Assembly (NCBI RefSeq): GCF_026130545.1
Contig: NZ_JAMOIM010000011.1
Location: forward strand, 144,317-208,316
Origin: Lichenifustis flavocetrariae
GTDB taxonomy: Bacteria; Pseudomonadota; Alphaproteobacteria; Rhizobiales; Beijerinckiaceae
Reading direction: 5' to 3'
Length of the DNA: 64,000 bases
Part shown: positions 59,048-64,000 of the stretch, in pieces
Layout: every line of letters begins with the position of its first letter
Position numbering within the stretch: the stretch's first letter is position 1
Position numbers and translations under genes: made by a program
Notes under the pieces: generated by a model
The model's database searches: none
What the model saw: only the letters and a program-made list of their open reading frames with translations
What the model was told of the DNA's origin: nothing

Positions 59048-59598
59048 TGGCGGATGGCGCGCCGATGGATGCTGGCAAGGCCAGCCTTGTGCTGCTGATC
59101 CATCGCTATCTCGGCGGACTGATGGACCCGTTCGTCACGCTGCTGGAAATACACAAGTTGATGTATTTCATTCAGGAAGCCGGCGAGCCGGTGCGGCTGA
59201 AATACACCAAGGCCCCCTATGGCCCCTACGCCGAGAATCTCCGGCATGTGCTGCATGCGGTCGAAGGGCATCTCGTGTCGGGCTATGCCGATGGCGGCGA
59301 TGCGCCGGACAAGCAGATCGAGCTTGTCCCCGGCGCTGAGGCGTTCCTGAACGACAAGCGGGAGACGGTCAGCCGGTTCGATCGGGTGGGCAAGCTGGTC
59401 GAGGGGTTCGAGACGCCGTTCGGGCTTGAATTGCTGGCCACCGTCCATTGGGTCGCGACGCGCGAGAACGCGATCGATGCCGACGACGCGGCGGCGAAAG
59501 TCTATGCCTGGAACGAGCGCAAGAAGCGCTTCTCGCCGCGTCAGATCAGCATCGCCTTTGAGACCCTTCGGGCGAACGGGTGGCTGGCGGCGGCATGA
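59044..59598 (+). CDS. Free-standing DarG C-terminal-like protein
   Basis: A 184-residue protein resembling the C-terminal half of DarG, the antitoxin to the DNA ADP-ribosyltransferase DarT: LLEIHKLMYFIQEAGEPVRLKYTKAPYGPYAENLRHVLHAVEGHLVSGYADGG, then IELVPGAEAFL and KLVEGFETPFGLELLATVHWVATRE. DarG normally starts with a macrodomain (the ADP-ribose-removing part); here it is absent and the protein begins directly at this domain. No DarT gene is in the window. It overlaps the toxin stop and the hsdR start by 4 bases each, so it belongs to the operon. Confidence 0.8.
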   Translation: MMADGAPMDAGKASLVLLIHRYLGGLMDPFVTLLEIHKLMYFIQEAGEPVRLKYTKAPYGPYAENLRHVLHAVEGHLVSGYADGGDAPDKQIELVPGAEAFLNDKRETVSRFDRVGKLVEGFETPFGLELLATVHWVATRENAIDADDAAAKVYAWNERKKRFSPRQISIAFETLRANGWLAAA

Positions 59599-62500
59599 AA
59601 ACCGACACCTCGGAGAAGGGCCTGGAAGCCCTCATCGTCGCCGATATGACGGGGCGGCGTATCGAGGACTTTGGCGCGCCGGCCGGCGGCGGATTCTCCG
59701 AGGAGCCGGAGCCGTTCGTCGGCCTGCACAACTGGCTGCTCGGCGATCCGAAGGCTTATGACCGGGCATGGACCGTCGATCTTGTCCAGTTGCGCGCGTT
59801 CGTCGCCGCGACCCAGCCGCCCCTGCTGGCGGCGCTTGATCTCGACAACGACAGCCCGACGCGCCAGAAACTCCTGGCGCGACTGCAAGGTGAGATCGGC
59901 AAGCGCGGCGTCATCGATGTGCTGCGACATGGTGTCAAGCACGGTCAGCACGATGTCGATCTGTTTTACGGCACACCGTCGCCGGGCAACGCCAAGGCCG
60001 CCGAACGCTTCGCGCTGAACCGCTTCTCCGTCACCCGCCAGGTTCGTTATAGCCGGGACGACACTGCCCACGCCCTCGATCTGGCGCTTTTCATCAACGG
60101 CCTGCCGGTGGCGACGTTCGAGCTCAAGAACAGTCTAACCAAGCAGACCGTCGAAGACGCTGTCGAGCAATACAAGCGCGATCGCGATCCACGCGAGAAG
60201 CTGTTCGAATTCGGCCGCTGCATGGTGCACTTCGCGGTGGATGACGCGCAGGCGATGTTCTGCACCCACCTCAAGGGCAAGGCGTCTTGGTTCCTGCCGT
60301 TCAACAAGGGCTACAACGACGGCGCGGGCAATCCGCCAAACCCCGGCGGGCTGAAGACGGATTATCTCTGGCAGGATATCCTGACGCCGCTCGGCCTGAC
60401 CGACATCATCGAGAACTACGCCCAGATCGTTGAGCGGCGCGACCCGAAAACCGGCCGCGTGAAGCGCGACCAACTGTTCCCGCGTTTCCATCAGCTCGAT
60501 GTCGTCCGCAAGCTTCTCGCCGACGCCCGGTCGAAGGGCGCGGGGCGGCGCGTGCTGATCCAGCATTCGGCGGGATCGGGCAAGTCGAACTCGATCGCCT
60601 GGCTGGCGCACCAGCTGGTGCGGCTCGCCAGTGACAGCGGTCAGGTGTTCGACTCGGTGATCGTGGTCACCGACCGGCGCCTTCTCGATCAGCAGATTCG
60701 CGACACCATCAAACAGTTCGCGCAGGTCGGCGCGACCGTCGGCCACGCCGAGCATTCCGGCGACCTGCGGCGCTTCATCGCCGACGGCAAGAAGATCATC
60801 ATCACGACGGTTCAGAAATTCCCTTTCATCCTCGACGATATCGGCGCGCTGCACCGGGATCGCCGCTTCGCGATCGTTATCGACGAGGCGCATTCCAGCC
60901 AGGGCGGCAAGGCCGCCGCTGCGCTGAACGCCGCCCTGACCGGGTCAGACGATGGTGACGAGGACGAGACGATCGAGGACAAGATCAACGCGATCATGGA
61001 GAGCCGGAAGATGCTCCCGAACGCGAGCTATTTTGCCTTCACGGCAACACCGAAGAACAAGACTCTGGAAGTGTTCGGCGAAGCCGTCTCCGAAGGCGGC
61101 GCGGTCAAGCATCGGCCGTTTCACAGTTATACGATGAAGCAGGCGATCCAAGAGGGCTTCATCCTCGACGTGCTGCGCTATTACACGCCGGTCAACAGCT
61201 ACTATCGGCTGGTGAAGACGGTCGAGGCCGATCCGGAGTTCGACACCAAGCGCGCCACAAAGAAGCTGCGCCGCTATGTCGAGAGCAACGATCATGCGAT
61301 CCGCCTCAAGGCCGAGATCATGGTGGATCATTTTCACGAGCAGGTGCTTGCACTGAACAAGATCGGCGGCCAGGCGCGTGCGATGGTGGTAACCTCCGGC
61401 ATCGAGCGCGCCGTACAATATTTCCAGGCTGCCAGCTCCTACCTCATCGAACGCAAAAGCCCATACCGTGCGATTGTCGCTTTCTCGGGCGAGCATGAAT
61501 TCGGCGGTGCCAAGGTCACGGAAGCCAGCCTGAACGGCTTCCCGTCGAAGGATATCGTCGATCAGATCGAGAAGGATCCATATCGGTTGCTAATCTGTGC
61601 CGACAAGTTCCAGACCGGCTATGATCAGCCTCTGTTGCACACGATGTACGTTGACAAGTCGCTCTCGGGCATCAAGGCGGTACAAACGCTGTCGCGGCTG
61701 AACCGGGCGCATCCGCAAAAGCACGACGCCTTCGTGCTGGACTTCATGAACGATAGCGAGACGATCCGCGCGTCGTTCGACACATTCTATCGCACGACCA
61801 TTCTCAGCGACGAAACCGACCCGAACCGGCTGCACGACCTCAAGGCGGCGCTGGATGAATATGAGGTGTACCAGAGGACCGAGGTGGACCAGCTTGTCGA
61901 TCTCTATCTGGGGGGCGCCGATAGGGATCGGCTGGACCCCATTTTGGATGCGTGCGTGGCAATTTATAATTCGGACCTGGACGAAGATGGACAGGTGGAT
62001 TTCAAGGGCAAGTCCAAGGCCTTTGCCAGGACATACGCATTTATCGCGGCCATCCTGCCTTTCACGAACTCGGAATGGGAAAAGCTTTCAATATTCCTGA
62101 ACTTCCTTGTGCCGAAGCTGCCGGCGCCGCGCGAGGAAGACCTGTCGAAGGGCATTCTCGAAGCGATCGACATGGATAGCTACCGCGTCGAGAAGCAAGC
62201 GGTGCAGCGCGTTCAACTGACGGATCAGGATGTCGAGATCGATCCCGTTCCGACCGACGGCGGCGGACACAAAGCAGATCTGGAACTCGACCGGCTCTCC
62301 AATATCATCCGAGGGTTCAACGACCTGTTCGGGAATATCACGTGGGAAGACGGCGATCGCATCCGGCAACTGATCGCGACCGAGATCCCCAACAAGGTGG
62401 CCGCAAACGCCGCCTACCAAAACGCGAAGCAGAATTCCGACAAGCAGAATGCTCGCATTGAGCACGACAAAGCCCTTGGGAGCGTCATTGTCGGGTTGAT

Positions 62501-62615
62501 GAAGGACGACACGGAACTGTTCAAACAGTTCAGCGACAACCCAGAGTTCAAGCGGTGGTTGGCTGATACCGTTTTCTCAGCAACATATGATCGTCCAACG
62601 CCCACCGTTCCATGA
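59595..62615 (+). CDS. hsdR: Type I restriction endonuclease subunit
   Basis: A 1006-residue motor-nuclease from ATG 59595. The nuclease has the ExK part in FELKNS (Glu176, Lys178) with Asp162 before it. The superfamily 2 motor has Walker A SAGSGKSNS (about 325-333), a Q-x-R / TDRRLLDQQ segment, the DEAH box IDEAHSSQ (about 428-435), FAFTATPKNKTLE (about 477) and a late motif VI region TLSRLNRAHPQKHD. The helical C-terminal part (from about 800) contacts the methyltransferase. Intact and of normal length, so the system is probably active. Confidence 0.96.
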   Translation: MKTDTSEKGLEALIVADMTGRRIEDFGAPAGGGFSEEPEPFVGLHNWLLGDPKAYDRAWTVDLVQLRAFVAATQPPLLAALDLDNDSPTRQKLLARLQGEIGKRGVIDVLRHGVKHGQHDVDLFYGTPSPGNAKAAERFALNRFSVTRQVRYSRDDTAHALDLALFINGLPVATFELKNSLTKQTVEDAVEQYKRDRDPREKLFEFGRCMVHFAVDDAQAMFCTHLKGKASWFLPFNKGYNDGAGNPPNPGGLKTDYLWQDILTPLGLTDIIENYAQIVERRDPKTGRVKRDQLFPRFHQLDVVRKLLADARSKGAGRRVLIQHSAGSGKSNSIAWLAHQLVRLASDSGQVFDSVIVVTDRRLLDQQIRDTIKQFAQVGATVGHAEHSGDLRRFIADGKKIIITTVQKFPFILDDIGALHRDRRFAIVIDEAHSSQGGKAAAALNAALTGSDDGDEDETIEDKINAIMESRKMLPNASYFAFTATPKNKTLEVFGEAVSEGGAVKHRPFHSYTMKQAIQEGFILDVLRYYTPVNSYYRLVKTVEADPEFDTKRATKKLRRYVESNDHAIRLKAEIMVDHFHEQVLALNKIGGQARAMVVTSGIERAVQYFQAASSYLIERKSPYRAIVAFSGEHEFGGAKVTEASLNGFPSKDIVDQIEKDPYRLLICADKFQTGYDQPLLHTMYVDKSLSGIKAVQTLSRLNRAHPQKHDAFVLDFMNDSETIRASFDTFYRTTILSDETDPNRLHDLKAALDEYEVYQRTEVDQLVDLYLGGADRDRLDPILDACVAIYNSDLDEDGQVDFKGKSKAFARTYAFIAAILPFTNSEWEKLSIFLNFLVPKLPAPREEDLSKGILEAIDMDSYRVEKQAVQRVQLTDQDVEIDPVPTDGGGHKADLELDRLSNIIRGFNDLFGNITWEDGDRIRQLIATEIPNKVAANAAYQNAKQNSDKQNARIEHDKALGSVIVGLMKDDTELFKQFSDNPEFKRWLADTVFSATYDRPTPTVP

Positions 62616-63000
62616 GTGTTTGAGCTGGTGGCCGAACGATCATGATAGGCGCAGCTCCAATTGGCAGCTCTCCGACAGGATGCCAACGGCAGCCACTGGC
62701 GCACAGGTAAACTCAACAAATTGGGCGGAGGAGCCTCGGTGAAGCGGGTTACCCGATGGACGATAGCGCCACTCACCAAAGCCAAGTTAGCTGGGCTCCT
62801 TTCAGGCGGCGACGCTGAAGACGAAGAAACCCTGCTCAGAGTGGGGGGATGCGATGTAGCGGACCTCCGCTACCATTCGCTTTTCCCCTAAAATACGTCT
62901 TTGAAATCATGCCGTTAGCTGTACGCCGGTAGGCCGCGGAACGCGGCGCAACGATCGTTGGGCCACCTTCAAGGGCCACCGTCCAGCGTTGGGCGCGGGC
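62616..63000 (+). other. Non-coding gap after hsdR
   Basis: A 385-base gap with a GCCGCG-GAA-CGCGGC hairpin near 62933-62947 and no convincing gene. An open stretch at 62661-62891 has no clear start site or family. It separates the restriction operon from the integrase-like remnant. Confidence 0.4.
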
Positions 63001-63952
63001 ATGGCAAGAGCGAGCTTTCTCACCCGGCGGGACGGCCGGTACTGGTTTCAGATCCGATTTGACCCGTGTCGGGATCCCGGCGACTCTCATCGGCATCTCA
63101 AATTCGCGCTGCGGATCGCCGCTTACCCCGTGGCGTTGCGGCGAATGGTGTCGGTCATGTCCATCATCACACAGTTCCGGGTTTGCCCCGATCATCGCGC
63201 CCGGACGGTCGAGCTTCTCGGCCAGATGGTCAATGCGCTCCATCAGGCGCCTCCTTATACCGAGGACCAGATCGTGGTGTGGGAGGGGCTCGAAAGAGTG
63301 GTCCAGCGCTTCGTCGGGTCCGTTCAGGCCATCGAGCATCCGATCGGCGTCCACTCCCCAGACTTTTGGGATCACTGGCGTCGGTTTGCCGAGCGCAACG
63401 AGCGGATCAGCCGGGCTCGCCGTTCAGGAAAAGACCCAAAGATTGTCGAGGCCCGCGCGCCGGCCGATCAATTGCCCCAGGCGCTCCGCGACATCGTCTG
63501 CTCGCAACAGCCGCATCAGGTCGCCGCCCTGACGCCAGACAAGCTCGCTCGGATGCGGAAGCAAACTGAAATCGACAACGACACGGATATCGCCTCGTTC
63601 AAAAACATATGGGGTGCTGACGAGGCCGAGGTCTTATTCGAGGACGGGTCGACCGGCCTACTCTACGGCGATCGGGGTTCAGTCCTCGTGCGCTTCGGGT
63701 TGCAGCCATCTGAAATGAAGCACGGTTCCGCCGCGAACAGCCATGATGCGGAACTGGCGCCAGACAAGAATCCCTCCGACACCCCCCGAGCCGTCAGGCG
63801 AAGAGGATGCACCTCTCGGCGAGGCCATCAAAGCGCGTCTCGACGCTTTGGCCATTAAGCTCGGTAACCGGAGGGCCGACGAGTCGCTTGGCCGCGTCCT
63901 TCGGTTTGCGTCTGATGTTCTCGGCGATCGCGGTAGGGACGCTCATTGCTGA
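63001..63952 (+). pseudogene. Frameshifted remnant with tyrosine-integrase-like N-terminus
   Basis: From ATG 63001 the protein starts MARASFLTRRDGRYWFQIRFDP and HRHLKFALRIAAYPVALRRM, the opening (DUF6538-like) found at the N-terminus of many alphaproteobacterial phage-type integrases. It then goes on with a different, mostly helical sequence (HRARTVELLGQMVNALHQAPPYTEDQIVVWEGLERVV...DFWDHWRRF) without catalytic integrase motifs. Near 63775 the reading frame turns into basic low-complexity (DTPRAVRRRGCTSRRGHQ), while the frame one base away gives a protein-like PPTPPEPSGEEDAPLGEAIKARLDALAIKLGNRRADESLGRVL to 63952. So a frameshift and probably a past fusion are likely. Confidence 0.5.
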
Positions 63953-64000
63953 GCGCCCCCCGCACAGATCCGAGCGGGCCCAATTCGGGCACTCGGCTCC

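Noticed and set aside
62661..62891. 76-codon open frame after hsdR
   Set aside because: No convincing start signal or homology by eye; left as part of the non-coding gap.

Overview
The window suggests a high-GC alphaproteobacterium, probably of the order Hyphomicrobiales. This rests on the GTA-like tail-tip genes (DUF2460, DUF2163, NlpC/P60, GTA TIM-barrel), a GTA-type three-TM holin, a GH108 endolysin and strongly G/C-ending codons. It is an inference; no rRNA or housekeeping gene is present to confirm it.

About 1-54.5 kb is a tailed-phage prophage whose left end lies outside the window. In order it holds: a large serine integrase (minus strand, cut by the window edge); an immunity region with a LexA/CI-type self-cleaving repressor, palindromic operators and a divergent Cro-like gene; a structured leader with a strong terminator; a tightly overlapping replication operon (zinc-finger proteins, Toprim primase, D5-type helicase); a cluster of TGGGAGGAT repeats that may be the replication origin; a phage NusG paralogue; an HNH nuclease and an orphan DNA methyltransferase; both terminase subunits; an in-frame prohead protease/major capsid fusion; portal; a collagen-like protein; head-tail joining proteins; tail tube; tail chaperones with a -1 frameshift; tape measure; the GTA-like tail tip; fibre-region proteins including an SGNH hydrolase; and a lysis cassette (GH108 endolysin, holin, two membrane proteins).

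Several lower-GC cassettes interrupt the late genes and look like cargo. (A) 19.9-26.1 kb, between neck and tail genes: five co-directional genes whose products all appear secreted, three of them sharing colinear motifs, ending with a subtilase that has Glu where His is usual. It is followed by a broken DUF262 gene and two insertion sequences (IS1380 and IS5 families) with clear terminal repeats and target duplications. (B) 41.9-44.9 kb: alpha/beta hydrolase, a two-part protein with a C-terminal FGE-sulfatase fold, and a membrane protein. (C) 48.9-52.1 kb: a dNTP triphosphohydrolase facing a PEP-synthase-like protein whose 5' end looks frameshifted. (D) a small minus-strand gene at 31.2-31.4 kb. 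A and B are the best candidates for undescribed systems.

From 54.8 to 62.6 kb, next to the prophage, is a type I restriction-modification operon (hsdM, hsdS, hsdR) with a Phd-type antitoxin before hsdM, and between hsdS and hsdR a DUF433/DUF5615 toxin-antitoxin pair plus a free-standing protein resembling the C-terminal domain of the DarG antitoxin. The window ends in a frameshifted remnant whose start resembles a tyrosine-integrase N-terminus.
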